Below, one piece after another: positions 22,400-34,642 of a DNA stretch of 64,000 nucleotides. The notes under the pieces are model-generated. The model had not been told where the DNA came from. It searched no databases and saw only the letters and a list, made by a program, of their open reading frames with translations. The number at the start of each line of letters is the position of its first letter. Within the stretch, counting starts at the first letter, position 1. The stretch covers positions 5,880,001-5,944,000 of the forward strand of contig OX457075.1 in NCBI GenBank assembly GCA_949752795.1, given 5' to 3'. Source of the stretch: Hyperoodon ampullatus. Lineage: Eukaryota; Chordata; Mammalia; Artiodactyla; Ziphiidae. A program made the translations under genes and the position numbers.

Positions 22400-22857
22400 G
22401 ACTTCTGGTGGACCAACTTCTCAGAGTGAATCTCATTAACTCTACTGGACCACCAGCTTCCATGCCACCATCATTTTTCTCCTGGATTACCACAAAAGTG
22501 TCTTTACTATGCTCATGCGTAACATCTAGAATGTTTCCTTGAAAGCATAGATCTCATCTTAATTTTTCTGTGGATAAAACACTTCAGTAGCTTCACATTG
22601 AATAGACTAAAACCTGAACTCCTTATGTGAGCTTACAAAGCTCATTCTGATAGGGTTCCTGCTCACATATATGGTCTTAGGTTCTCTCTCTGTCTCTGTC
22701 TCTGTGTCTCTCTCAGGAGTGAGCCAGCTCTAGGACTTTATACTGCCCTTTGCCCAAAACCATTTCTTCCTCCCAGATTGTCAGGTGTCTTCCTTTTTCT
22801 CATCAGTCAGATTCTATTTCTAATGTCCTCTTCCATAGGGGCCTTCTCTTAGCATTT
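22400..22857 (+). mobile_element. L2 LINE fragment with TCTG microsatellite
   Basis: Diverged L2 landmarks: 'ctggaccaccagcttccatg', 'aaacacttcagtagcttcac', 'gactaaaacctgaactcctt', 'ggggccttctcttagcattt'. A (TCTG)n-like tract lies at 22684-22715. Confidence 0.55.
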
Positions 22858-23325
22858 ATTATGGATTGAATTATGTCTCCCATAAAGACACATTAAAATC
22901 CTAACCCCCAGTGCCTGTGAATGTGACCTGTGATTTAAAAATAGAATCATTACAAATATAATCCAGTTAAGATGAAGTCATACTGGATTTGACTGCGCCC
23001 TAATCCACTGATGGTATCCTTATAAGAAAAGGGAAAATTTGGACACAGACACACAGGGAAGAAGGCCATGTGGAGACTGAGGCAGAGATTGGAGTGATGC
23101 ATCTAATGAACCAAAGAATGCCAGGGATTGCTGGCACCTACCAAAAGTTAGAAGAGGCAAGGAAACATAGCTCCCCTAGAGTTTGCAGAGATAGGGTGGA
23201 CTCCCCAACACCTTGATTTCAGACTTCTATCCCCCAGAACCATGGAAGAATAAATTTCTGTTGTTTTATATAACTCATTTTGTGATCATTTGTGCAGCAA
23301 TCCTGGAAATTAATACAGAATTCAA
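22858..23325 (+). mobile_element. Solo LTR of ERVL-MaLR type
   Basis: Starts 'ttatggattgaattatgtct', continues with 'ggtatccttataagaaaagg' and 'aagaaggccatgtggagact', and ends with 'agaataaatttctgttgttt' carrying the AATAAA. A full-length solo LTR, moderately diverged. Confidence 0.75.
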
Positions 23326-23384
23326 TCAAAAGTTTGCCCCAACTAACTCTCTAGCTCATAGTCCATAACTTTCTAAAATTACCA

Positions 23385-23580
23385 TTATTTTATTATATAT
23401 GTAACTAATAGATACATTTTTTATTATATATGTAACTATTTTTATTATATATGTAACTAATTTTTTATTATATTATATTATATTATATTTTTTATTTTAT
23501 TATATATGTAACTAATATTTTTTATTTTATTATATTTTATTTTATTTTATTATATATGTAACTAATAGATACATTTACAA
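23385..23580. repeat. AT-rich minisatellite
   Basis: At least five copies of a unit containing 'ttattatatatgtaactaa', variably spaced by TTTTA/TTATA runs. Two copies carry the extension 'tagatacattt'. Confidence 0.85.
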
Positions 23581-23599
23581 TATTTATACCCATCTATTA

Positions 23600-25600
23600 A
23601 TGTTTCTGATATTTATATACATATATATATGTATGTGTGATATATGGATATTTGAAAGCACAAAATGTATCCATCTGGTTCACTGAACACCTAGAGGATC
23701 GTCTGTGTGTAATAGGGCTGTATCAATACCTGTTGAATGAACAGGTAAACTTTGTGAGTGCAGTAATAGAGCTATGCTCAGATAATCTCTGAACAAAAGC
23801 CTTTATTATAAAGCTCTTTCTTCACTGAAGGCCAGGTTATCTCAAACGCAAAATATTGTTCCAATGCTTCATTTAATAAATCTAATTCTTTGAACACTGA
23901 ACTCAAATTCTGTTCCACTTATTCAAACTCCCAGAGAGATAGAGTGTTATAAAGATATGATTTTGTATCAGTTAAGAGATATGTAATACGTAGCAATGTG
24001 ATTCCTACAGCAAAGGTCTGAATTGGAAACAATAAAAATAATTAATAAAAAATTGAAAAAACAAATTGAATTAAATATATCAAATACATCAGGTGAGAAA
24101 ATACAATTAATTTACTTTTAGCTGTCCCCAGTGTTTAAGAACTGAAACAGGAGAGGCCCAAACAACTACGAGTTTTTCCATCACTTGGCAAAAATAAGTT
24201 CATTTTTGAATATGAGTTTAGGTTGGCTACATTGAGTATGGCAGTTCATGCTCTAATTCATCATGTGATCTGCTTAATTTTGTTCTGACATCACTTTCTG
24301 TTTCCTAAGTATAAAGCCTTGCAGATGTGTCGGGTATCATAGATGAGTCTTAATGTAGAAAAATCAAGTTTGTTCCAGTGGGCAAAGTTCAGGCTCCAAG
24401 ACCCAAAACCCTCTGATTTCAATCGCAATGGACCACATAATCACAGGTAAAGAACCCTATTTTCTGAGCGTGACATATTGTTTTTCATGGCATTTGTTTT
24501 CTTTTAAAGGTCATCATCAAAGTAATAGAAGTTTATAACAATGATATAGAAAATACAAAAAAATAGAATACCAAAAATGTAAATCAGTCCCAGTGTTACC
24601 AGCCTCAGATAACAATTATTAATATGTTAGTTTATTTTCCTCCAGTTGGTTTTGTGTGTACATATTTATAAAAAAATATATACACAGAAATACGGCTGTG
24701 TTTCTCACAAAATTAAGAACATATGGTATACAATATACAGCTTTTGTATCCTGCTTTCTTTGAGGTCTATATAAATATTGATTTCTTTTATTCATACTCT
24801 ATGTGAATGTTTTGTGTTTGTGAATATGACTTAAAAATTTGCCCAACATTTAATGACATGAATATGCTATAAATTAATGAGCAGTTTATTGTTGAAAATT
24901 TAACCTCTTGCTAATTTATAATGATGTTTCTGTAAAGATTGCTGTCCATAAACCTTTGTGTCCATGTCTTTGGAACTTGGTCTTTCCCTCAGTTTTATAC
25001 ACCACAGCAGCTGCTTTCCAAGAGAAAGTATTCCAAATGCTCTAAGAGATCCAGACAGAAACTGCAAGGCTGCTTGTGAGTTAAAATGTCATTTCTCCCA
25101 CATTCTCCCAGCTAAGTGAGTCATTAAGATGAACACAGATTCAAGGGAAGGAGAATTCAAGAAAATGAGAAGCTGAAATAAAGTTGTGTGTCTGTTTTTA
25201 AGCAGGATTTTGGAAAAATATAAAGAGTCAGGTCCTGCTGGATTTGAAACTAAAACTGTTTCTTATTCCTAGCTTCTCTCCACCTTTCAATGGAGGAGTG
25301 GCAAGGTCACATTCCAGAAGCCTGAATGGGATGAGAGAGTCTGTCATGGCTCTTCTAGGTTACAGTCACATGCAAAATACACTTATACTTCTTCCAAGAC
25401 CTCTAAAATTTAATCCAATTACAGTATCATCACGAAGTCCAGGGTCTCTCCATCCAAATCAAGTACAGGTACAGAGGAGGTCTCTTGGGTACGGTAACTC
25501 AAGAACATTCCTTCTCAATCTGTAAACCTATAAATATGTTAGCTAGCCTCCCCACCACCAATGTACACACTCAACCTACAGCGGTGATACAGGGATAGAA
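23600..25600. other. Unassigned AT-rich DNA with ancient repeat traces
   Basis: About 24500-24980 resembles old interspersed repeats ('gtgtacatatttataaaaaa', 'gatgtttctgtaaagattgc'), but I cannot name the family. No conserved frame. Confidence 0.4.
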
Positions 25601-25602
25601 TT

Positions 25603-26030
25603 GTGATGGGTTGAATCCTGTCTCCTGTAAATTCTCATGTTGATGTCCTAACCACCAGTGCCTCAGAATGGGTCCCTATTTGGAAACAGGGCCATTACAT
25701 GTAAAATTAGTTCAGGTGAGGTCATACTGGAGGAGGATGGGACCTTAATCTAATATAACTGGAATTCCTTTTTTAAAACAGGGGAAATTTGGACACAGGC
25801 ATGCAGAGAGGGAAGGTAGTATGAAGAACATAGAGAGAAGACAGCCATCTATAAGCCAAGGAGATTGCCCTGCAACAAACCTTTCTCCCAGGTCTCAGAA
25901 GAAACCAACACTGCTGTCATCTTGATCTTGGACTTCTAGCTTCCAGCACCATGGGACAATAAATTTCTATTGTTTAAGCCACCCATTGTGTGGTACTTTG
26001 TTATGACATGCCAGCAAACTAATGCAAGAA
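25603..26030 (+). mobile_element. Solo LTR of MLT1 type (ERVL-MaLR)
   Basis: 'gatgggttgaatcctgtctc', 'tcatactggaggaggatggg', 'cttgatcttggacttctagc', 'gacaataaatttctattgtt', 'gccagcaaactaatgcaag'. Classic MLT1 layout with the polyadenylation signal near the 3' end. Confidence 0.8.
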
Positions 26031-26050
26031 TGACTGAAATAGACATTCTC

Positions 26051-26245
26051 CCTTTTTTTTTTTCCTTCTATACGCGGACCTCTCACTGTTGTGGCCTCTC
26101 CCAGGCTCCGGACGCGCAGGCTCAGCGGCCATGGCTCACGGGCTCAGCCGCTCCGCGGCATGTGGGATCCTCCCGGACCGGGGCACGAACCTGTGTCCCC
26201 TGCATCGGCAGGCGGACTCTCAACCACTGCGCCACCAGGGAAGCC
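26051..26245 (-). mobile_element. CHR-type SINE with a short internal deletion
   Basis: Body as in the other short copies, but 'cctctccc' is joined directly to 'aggctccgg', dropping about 13 bases ('gttgcagagcaca') present at 5670-5682 and 17826-17838. Target duplication 'agacattctc' at 26041-26050 and 26246-26255. Confidence 0.92.
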
Positions 26246-26361
26246 AGACATTCTCATTTAATAAGAACAGAAAGGGGAGGCCTACAGCATACATTGGTCC
26301 ATAACAATACTGAAACTGATCCGGACACATAGCACCAGTTTCTTAATTAGATTCTCCTTGG

Positions 26362-26367
<6 letters not shown>

Positions 26368-26401
<34 letters not shown>
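26368..26401. repeat. T homopolymer of 34 bases
   Basis: Pure T run not attached to any recognisable element. Such length may also reflect assembly or sequencing uncertainty. Confidence 0.9.
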
Positions 26402-26402
<1 letters not shown>

Positions 26403-27920
26403 TGCATCTTAGCTCTGCTCTTAGGACTATGAGCTTTTCACTCTGGAACACCCTTCCTTTGCCATAAGATGTGACTCATTTTTTCCACTTTAGTAGCTTT
26501 CTCATCCTGCTTCCTGAAGCCCTGTCTCTATTGCTTCTAATCCAAGTATACAATGCTTCTGGTAGTGTAATTATATGAAATCCTTTTCTAGATTTGTTAT
26601 AAATCTTATTAGAGTTTATTGCATTAGACAAAATCCATGCCCACAAGTCTCCAGCTTGGACTGAGAGTCTGGATTCTGTGAGATAACACCCTTCTGTTGG
26701 TTGAAACCCTTTTGGTCTAGTTGAGAGAGTTTACAAGACATATCCTTAGATCATTTTGAAGTTTAACAAAGGGTCTTACGGACACACTCCTGGATCTGTT
26801 CTTTATGCCAAGGCTATTTCTTACTTTGAGAATCTTTTGCCATCTCGAGAAGCTAGAAATCAGAACTGGTTTTATTTTCAGATCCAGCAAGGCCTGACTC
26901 TTTTATATGGTTTCAAAATTCTGCTTACAAACAGACCTACTACTTTATTTTAGCTTACCTCTCTATTGATACCTTATCATATGTGACTAAAAGAAATTAA
27001 TTGGCATTTTCAAAGTTCTGCTGAGAAATTCCCTTAGCCAACCACTCTACTTCATTAGGTATACTTTCTATTTTCCACGTTAGTATAGACCATAGTGCTG
27101 TCAACATTTCCGCCATTACATAAAACAATTTTTTTTTCCTTAGCAGCCAATAACAATTTTCTCACTGTCTTTAAGGCTTATAGTCATCAAGAACATCCTA
27201 GATTTTGCCCACCATATAGTCTGGAAGAGAATGCCACACGTTTTAGGCTTCCATTTTGACAGTACCCCAATTCCAGGCCCCAAATAGTTATCAGGTAAAG
27301 TTTGATCAGGCAAAAAAGAACTAAAAATGATATGGACTAAGGGATTTATTATGGGAATTAGACATTATTTATTTATGGAAGCACGTGAAGAAGTCTATGG
27401 AAGACTTTTTTCTGACTCCAGTGGTGGGAATAACGTCCCCGTGGGTCAGTAAGACCCACAGTCAGGAAATAAAACTGGAAGTGAACTGGGGAAGGGTGAG
27501 GACACACTGGAACCTGTAGGGACAAATCCAGAACGATAAACTCCAACCCACCTCTCTTACCACTTCTGACTTTGATGACACCAGTGACCTGAGACTAAAA
27601 CTATTGTCCTTTGCCACAGAACTACACACGAACACTCAAATTAGGACTTGAAGCTGAAAAACAAGATCCAACAGAAACCAGAGGAGCTGGAGGAGATGCA
27701 GACCCAGCTGCTGCCCCAGCACACGAGGTAAGTCCTCAGACAGAGGTGAGGTGTGTGAGATGCCATCACACTGGTACGCCACACCTTTGGAGAGTAAGGA
27801 CCACTGTGTCCCTTCCACCTTCCATTAAAACAGTGCTTGAACGGAAGGTGATTGTGCCCTGTCCATATAGCTGAAGGCAGTAGGCAGACACACATGGATT
27901 TAAATCTGGTTCCTGTAATG
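26402..27920. other. Unassigned intergenic DNA
   Basis: No recognised repeat. At 27654-27728 a short coiled-coil-like reading (KIQQKPEELEEMQTQLL) is followed by GTAAGT; see findings. Not strong enough for a gene call. Confidence 0.4.
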
Positions 27921-27937
27921 ATTCACACGATGCACTT

Positions 27938-28272
27938 TTTTTTTAAATTGAAGCATAAGTTGAGATACAATGTTGCGCTAATTTCTGTTGTACAGCAAAG
28001 TGACTCAGTTATACACATGTATACATTCTTTTCTTATATTCTTTTGCACTATGGTTTATCCCAGGAGATTGGATATAGTTCTCTGTGCTATACAGTAAGA
28101 CCTTGTTGTTTATCCATTCTGTATATAATAGCTTGCATCTACTATATATAATAGTTTGGATTGGGACTAACCCCAAACTCCCAATCCATCCCTCTTTGCC
28201 CCCACTCCCCCTTGGCAACCACAAGTCTGTTCTCTATGTCTGTGAGTCTGTTTCTGTTTTATAGATAAATTC
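27938..28272 (-). mobile_element. L1 3'UTR insertion with target duplication
   Basis: Antisense L1: 'aatttctgttgtacagcaaa', 'atacagtaagaccttgttgt', 'tgtctgtgagtctgtttctg'. The flanks duplicate 'attcacacgatgcactt' (27921-27937) as 'attcacacaatgcactt' (28273-28289), one mismatch. Confidence 0.9.
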
Positions 28273-28289
28273 ATTCACACAATGCACTT

Positions 28290-30160
28290 TTTATTAGAAC
28301 ATCGAGCTCCAAGAGGAAGTAGGATCTTCTAATACAATGGTTTTCTCTCCATTAATAAGATAATGAAGGATTTGTTTTTATGTATTTTCAACTTTTGCTT
28401 TAGTTGCAGGAAGCTCAGAGTTACACTGTGGTGTTCAGTTTTTGTAATTGTCTTTGCTCAGTGTTTTCTTCATAACTGCTTCCCTACATTATTGCTTTTT
28501 AAAACAATTTTTGATCAATATTTTAATTATTTAATATTTAATTGTGTAGGCCATCTCAAATAACTTCTGAAAGTAAGTTGAGTGTACATATAATGTATTA
28601 TTGCGGTAGCTGTAGAGCCACTGCCAAGCTTTTGTTTTCTTTTCTCTCTCTCTCTCTCTGTCTTTCTGTTTTCTGTCTTGTGTGCACATCTCACTTTTTA
28701 GAATTGAGAAGGAGATCTTGGGTTAAATTCAGGGTCGGTTATATGATTTTTCAAGGGGATAAGGTCTAAGGGATCATTTTCATTCAACAGAATTTCATAT
28801 ACAATGAGGAAAAGAGTAGAAAATCCCAGAAGAAGCGTGAGTCTTCCAGGGACATCATAAGCCAGAGGCTTTGGATTTGTCAACTAGTCTTCAGCTTTTC
28901 TTTACCTTATACAAAGGTAAGTTAATCACATTATGCAAAAACCAGGAAGAAAGAATATGATAAATGTTAGATTCTCACTGAGACTTAAAAGTCTGATACT
29001 TCCCATAAATTCCATGTCATCTCTGGGGTCCCTGACAGCGCAGGACATGACAAGATAAATTGCTAGCGACTTTAAGTAAATTACAGAGTTTCACTAATCT
29101 TAAAAATCAAAGCTGAAACTTGTGACATTTTAAAAGTGTTCACAAGGTCACAAGGTCACATGAAAGAGCTCCCAATTAAAGCTGAAGAAACGGGCAGTTG
29201 TGAACCTACACACAGGTCTTGCTTCATCTTCTTTTGAAAAGATCTCCTTGCCTAGAATGATATTGTACCTGCCACAGAAATGGGAGGCTGAGGCCACATA
29301 CACACATACACACACAGACACATACACACATACACACACAGACACAGATGCAAACACACACCCTCTCTTTTGTCATTTTGCACACATTTCTGCTTATAGG
29401 CATCTAGCTTTATCTAGTCAAGACACAATAATGTCAAGAGGGTGGGGAATAAGCACACACCACTGCTCCACCCCCCTTTGTCTTAGTATTTCCCAATCTC
29501 TCTTAGTTCCTGCTCCACTGGATCCTGAGTTCCCTGAGGACTTCATCTGACTCTTAGCCATCAGTTCATCTCCCACAAAGATTTACATATTCCACCACAG
29601 ATACTAGATACATGGTCATTAAATGAATGAATGATGTTGAATAGAAATTGTCTTAAGCATGCAAGACAATCGTGTGTGTTTCTGTGAGTGCTGGGTGTGT
29701 GACTGTGTGTGTGCGTGTGTGTTAGAGAGAAAGAGAGGGAGGAGAAAATTTAGCACAGTATCTGCTTCGAGCGATACCACCAGCTAGAACCACTGGGCAT
29801 CCTTGGCTGCCGCAGTGCATCTATGCATGCTTTTAGGAAATGAGTTGGTTTTTCTCTGAAAATCAGCTCCATGTAGATAAAGGATGGAAAACTGAAGCGA
29901 TTAAATACAGACTCCAAGACTCAATCGTAGAGTACAAAATTACATACTCTCATTTATTTTTCTTATTATTCATAAAAGAGAGATTGGAAAACCTCTTTCT
30001 GTTTTTTTTGTTTTTTGTTTTCCTCATCTCTCTATAGCAGAGAATAATGACTCTGGGTTCAACAACATAGGCAGTTAGACCATGGAGGCAGGAAATCAAG
30101 AATAATAAAGGCTTAAATACTCTGGCTGGACTGCCCAGAGAAAGGGCTGATTGGAACAGA
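28290..30160. other. Unassigned intergenic DNA with microsatellites
   Basis: (TC)n at about 28643-28661, (CA)n/(CACATA)n at 29296-29358, (TG)n at about 29669-29722. No conserved frame. Confidence 0.45.
29145..29158 (+). promoter_or_regulatory. Candidate DR2 nuclear-receptor site
   Basis: AGGTCA-ca-AGGTCA: two perfect half-sites as a direct repeat spaced by two bases, preceded by 'caa'. DR2 is bound by RAR/RXR, and AA(A/T)GGTCA monomers by ERR or REV-ERB. It lies about 20.6 kb upstream of the TCIM promoter. Chance occurrence cannot be excluded. Confidence 0.3.
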
Positions 30161-30164
30161 ATAC

Positions 30165-30783
30165 GATTGATTCTCATTATTCACAGCAGTTATGGTCTAT
30201 GAAGTCCCCACGGACACCGAATGAGTCAATACTGAACCACCGCTTCTAGGGGATATATCCTGTTAGGTTCCTGAAAGCCTCTGGTCACATTTTCATCAAT
30301 CAATCAATGTATACCTGATTTTATGGTGCATTTCTGCTTACAGGCATTTAATATGCATTGTTGATTAATTAACCTTGAACTCACAGCCAACAGCCCTCTA
30401 ACTCACGTGCCAAAGAAGGTTAGTTAGCGTATGTTTTCTCCCTAATGGAGATCACCCTGGACAGCACAGCACTACATCTGGGGACTATTTTAAAACAGCA
30501 AAATCACCAATAAAAAGCACACACATGTGGCACTAAAGGGACCACAAAAAAAAGACACCTGTTCACTGTATGAGCATTGCAACAAAAAGGCACAGTATCT
30601 CCTTGGTCGACCTCAGCTGGGCACATGTGTGTTGGGCTATGCACCTTTTTTTTTTTGCCACTTTCATGTCTGCAAATGACTGTGAAAATGCCATGCATAT
30701 TGATTTGGGGTTACAGATACATTTTAGTGAGTCTGTGAACTTAACAATACAGAACCCATGAACAAGGAGGATTAACTCTATAT
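30165..30783 (-). mobile_element. Probable old DNA transposon relic
   Basis: Begins 'gattctcattattcacagca' and contains 'ctgaaagcctctggtcacat', 'ccttgaactcacagccaaca' and 'gggactattttaaaacagca', a pattern I recall from mammalian non-autonomous DNA elements. Family and exact ends are unsure; an A/T-run interrupts it at 30648-30658. Confidence 0.45.
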
Positions 30784-31057
30784 ACATTAGTGGGCAAACT
30801 GAGATGCCTGAAGTTGAATCCAATTCAGGGGCCCACATTTATAATCATGATTATTCTGCATCAGCCTGGGTTCAGGAGGAAGCAGAAAGAGATGGTTCCT
30901 AGGACATGTTTCCTAGTAAATGTGTTTTCCTATTAAATGTGTGAGGGGTGAGAAGCTTCACCCCTTGACGTAGCAATGGGAATTCTGGAAAAGAAAAAAA
31001 AAACCGAAACCGTTTAAACCCAATGGCATAAATGGAGAATATAAAATGCTGAGTTGG

Positions 31058-31283
31058 AGGGCTTCCCTGGTGGCGCAGTGGTTGAGAGTCCGCCTGCCGA
31101 TGCAGGGGACACGGGTTCGTGCCCCGGTCCGGGAAGATCCCACATGCCGCGGAGCGGCTAGGCCCATGAGCCATGGCTGCTGAGCCTGCATGTCCAGAGC
31201 CTGTGCTCCGCAATGGGAAAGGCCACAACAGTGAGAGACCCGCGTACCGAAAAAAAAAAAAAATAAAATAAATAAAATAAAAT
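31058..31283 (+). mobile_element. CHR-type SINE (short, young form)
   Basis: Head 'ggcttccctggtggcgcagt' with A and B boxes of the tRNA-like promoter, A-tail followed by (AAAAT)n. The 15-bp duplication 'aaaatgctgagttgg' flanks it at 31043-31057 and 31284-31298. Confidence 0.95.
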
Positions 31284-31298
31284 AAAATGCTGAGTTGG

Positions 31299-31869
31299 CA
31301 AGTGAAAAGAGCAATTAAGTCCCTTGAGGGAAGTTGTGCTCCCTGCTATTTCTGGGATGTTTGAGGTATCTCTGGGCTGGTGTGAAGTACTAGGCACCAT
31401 TTCTGAAGGAGAAGTAATGATCCTCTAATTGGGCAAAACTACAAGGAATCTGGATCTTGCTTTTGGATAAGGCCAAAAAAATTTTAAAAATCCAAAGAAA
31501 TAGAACTGTCCCTAGATTAACCTCTTAAAGAGTCCTAGTAAGTCTCAGTGCAGAACCTTATTTGAAAGAGCTCATCAGAGCTTGGCCAAATGGTCTGTAA
31601 ACAAACATTGCTAAAATCCTAAACAAATGCAACAGAAAGCAATGAACATAAGATAACCTAGAAACGCCCTGTAATGCAGGTATTTTTACACCCATTTGAT
31701 ACTAAATATTGAGATTTTGTTGTTTTGAGGGTTGTTAAAGTGTTGTAGAAATGAAGGAGTATTGCAAACATTAAGAATAGGACACACAAAGTAGTATGTG
31801 ATGTTTAATCCATGGCAGTTCCTCATATTTTCACCCTAGTTGTGAACTAAGCATTAATACATGGGGAGA
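31299..31869. other. Unassigned intergenic DNA
   Basis: No recognised repeat or frame. Confidence 0.4.
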
Positions 31870-32372
31870 CAGAGGGTCTCTTGAGGCCACTTTGCTTGGC
31901 AGACTTCTGAGCATGAACAGCCATTGCAATGGGCTTCTCTGCTGTAGTGGAGACCGTTACCTGCACAATAACTGTTCTCCCTCTTTCCCTTTATAACAGA
32001 GCCTGGATAAAATACTACACTCCAAGCTTTGCCAGCAGTAAAATGTGGCCCCATGACTGAGTTCTGGGGAGTGGGACTCCCCAGAAAGCTCTTTAAAGGG
32101 AACTAACACAGTTGCCATTCTGCTTTCCTACCCTCTTCCCCTACACGATGGCTCTTGAGGACGTTTTGAGAATGTGAGGACAAGGGTTACACCCTAAGGA
32201 CGGAGAAGCATGGAGGTCAGAGGAGACTGACTCCCAGTTGGAATTGAGAAGCTCCCATACCAACTCTGGACTGTCTACTTCCAATGGGAAAAATAAATGA
32301 CCCCTAAGTTGTTTAAGCCAGTGAGTTTGGAGTTTCTGTTACTAGCAGCCAAATGCAATTCCTAACTGATAG
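31870..32372 (+). mobile_element. Old MLT1-like LTR
   Basis: Diverged LTR with the 3' landmarks 'aaaataaatgacccctaagt' and 'tgtttaagccagtgagtttg', and ending '...aattcctaactgata'. The 5' boundary is approximate. Confidence 0.55.
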
Positions 32373-34640
32373 ACCCAGGGACAGTCTAGTGGGTCCCAGT
32401 GTGGAATATACTCAAGACTTTAGACCTTTCCTAAGAAATGAAAGTGACAATTTACAGCACAGAATGTGGGCCTTTACACTGCTCTGGTGTGTGGATTTAT
32501 GTGCTCATTTTTGGGTCGTAATTGGATAATGGCATTGAATCAATAAAAGTATGAGTTTAAGAAACAATGTTCTTTTTTTTTTCATATCCTGGGTTTAAAA
32601 TAGAACAACCCTTGCTGAAAACTGGGCGCACATATTTTTTTTCAGGAGGTGAGTTTCTAGGTTTTAGGGTCATACCTTTGATTCTGGGTAATCCTATCTA
32701 AAATGGCCTTTGTAAATAGATATTTAAGTGATCCAGGGCTTCACTTAAACTGAGTTAAAACGTTTTGCTTCTTTGCCTTCATTTTGGTTGACAGCAGACC
32801 TCGTCCCCATTCCTGGAAAGAATGTTGCCAGTTTCCTATTTAACAAACGATGGTGAAGCGGGGCAGTGGGTGAGGCGTCAGACGTCCTACCTATGAAAAT
32901 AGGGCATATGCTTTGCTAAAAAAGGATAAAGATGAAAGGTCTCTAAGTGGCTGTGTCTCCATCCGTTGTTTAGGGCAGGCGACACTGACTCACTGTCCTG
33001 ATGGCCAGGGGAAATCCTGTATTTCCCTCTCTGGGGCTTTCAGTTTAATCTTGCTGAAGAGAGGCAGGCACTTTATTGTTCTACTGGAGCCTTGGTGTCA
33101 CTCTTCCAGTCTTGCTTGTGCCAAGTTTCAGGTGGCCTCTGTAAATCATGTCATTGGAAATTGGGGACATAACTTTTTCTTCTTCTATTGTTTGGACACT
33201 GGGTAGCATTGTGTTCCTAGGCAAACGTACATCTGTCTACTGACCTGGGACATTTCAGCTAGGTCTTAATGGGAACCTCCTCCCATGTCCACCTGTCATT
33301 CTCAAGTAGACCTGACCCTAGTCTTTTCATCCTTTTAAGAAAACTTTATGTCTCTTGTCAATTATTTATTTCATCATATAAAGGAAGTACTCTATAAATT
33401 GTCAGTCTTTTGCAATATCATGCACACAATGCTATTCTCATTAATTTATTGGAAAGAAACCAAAAAAGTTTCAGACATGATGTCTGCCTTAAATGGATGA
33501 AAAGAGTAAGACAACCAACTTGAGAATCATATGGCCTGGCACTTACCTAATTTCTCAGTCATACAATTGCAACTGAAAACCATGAAGGATTCAGTGTGAA
33601 GCTGCATGGATCATAGTCAGGGAAAAATTCACCAAGAAGGTGATGAGTGATTTGAGGGGTTAAAGTTTATGTAGGTTCTAAAGTAGGAGGGGAAACAAAC
33701 AAACAAAAAAACAATTCCAGCAAGAAACAGGGTATGCAAAAGCTTGGAATCAAAACTGAATACATGCTGGCAGAAAACAGTAAATAAAAACCCTGCCCAA
33801 AAGGAGGATTTGCAAAAGAGAACTAGTAACGTTTTAAATCCTTTGGGTGAGGCTACGTTATGGAAAATGTTGGACTCAATCTACTAGGAAACAGAGAAAC
33901 TTTAGTGATGCTCCCAGACAAGGTGAAACAATGTTTAAGAAGAGAAATTTAGCAAGTGTTCGTTCATTCTTAATATCCTGCTTACAAAGCAAATGAATCG
34001 TCAAATTAAAACAAAGTAGACATGTTTGAAATTACTTAAAAGGATAAGCAATTTACTTACATTAAAGACTTTATTTTTGGACAATTAAGCTGCTCTGTCC
34101 ATATTACAGAATGATGAAACTGGTTGGATCAAAAACTACATTGTTTATTCTAATACTCTAACATTTCTGACGAAGAATTTCCTCTTGGCTCTTCACTCTA
34201 GTTCACTCCCTCTCATCTCCAAAAAAAGGCACCCTGGCAAAAACTGCCTGATGCAATCCTGCCTGATGCAGGTCACAGAATTGAATTATTTTTTAAAAAA
34301 CATTCTGTAATTTAAACTTAAACCTGGTAACTTCCACTAGTTCTTCTGAATGTGTGAGTCATCGTAAGCAAACTCTGGTTTATGCTCTAGATTGTAGCTC
34401 GTTGACAAAGCTGTACGTACAGGGGCGTCATTAAAAGGTCCATATAATAAACTGAGCTTGTTGCTATGCCCACGGCATAATCTGCTTTCCAGCCCAGCTG
34501 CTTCACACAATGCGTACTTGGCAGTCATTTTTGTCCCAAGTTCAGGTATTTGATAATTTTTAATTCATTGTATTTAAGTTGCTGTTTCTCTATCTCTTCC
34601 CAGTTTATTTTTTATATTGCTATTCCTTTCATCTAATTAT
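32373..34640. other. Unassigned intergenic DNA
   Basis: No conserved frame longer than 97 codons and no clearly nameable repeat. Confidence 0.4.
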
Positions 34641-34642
34641 TT

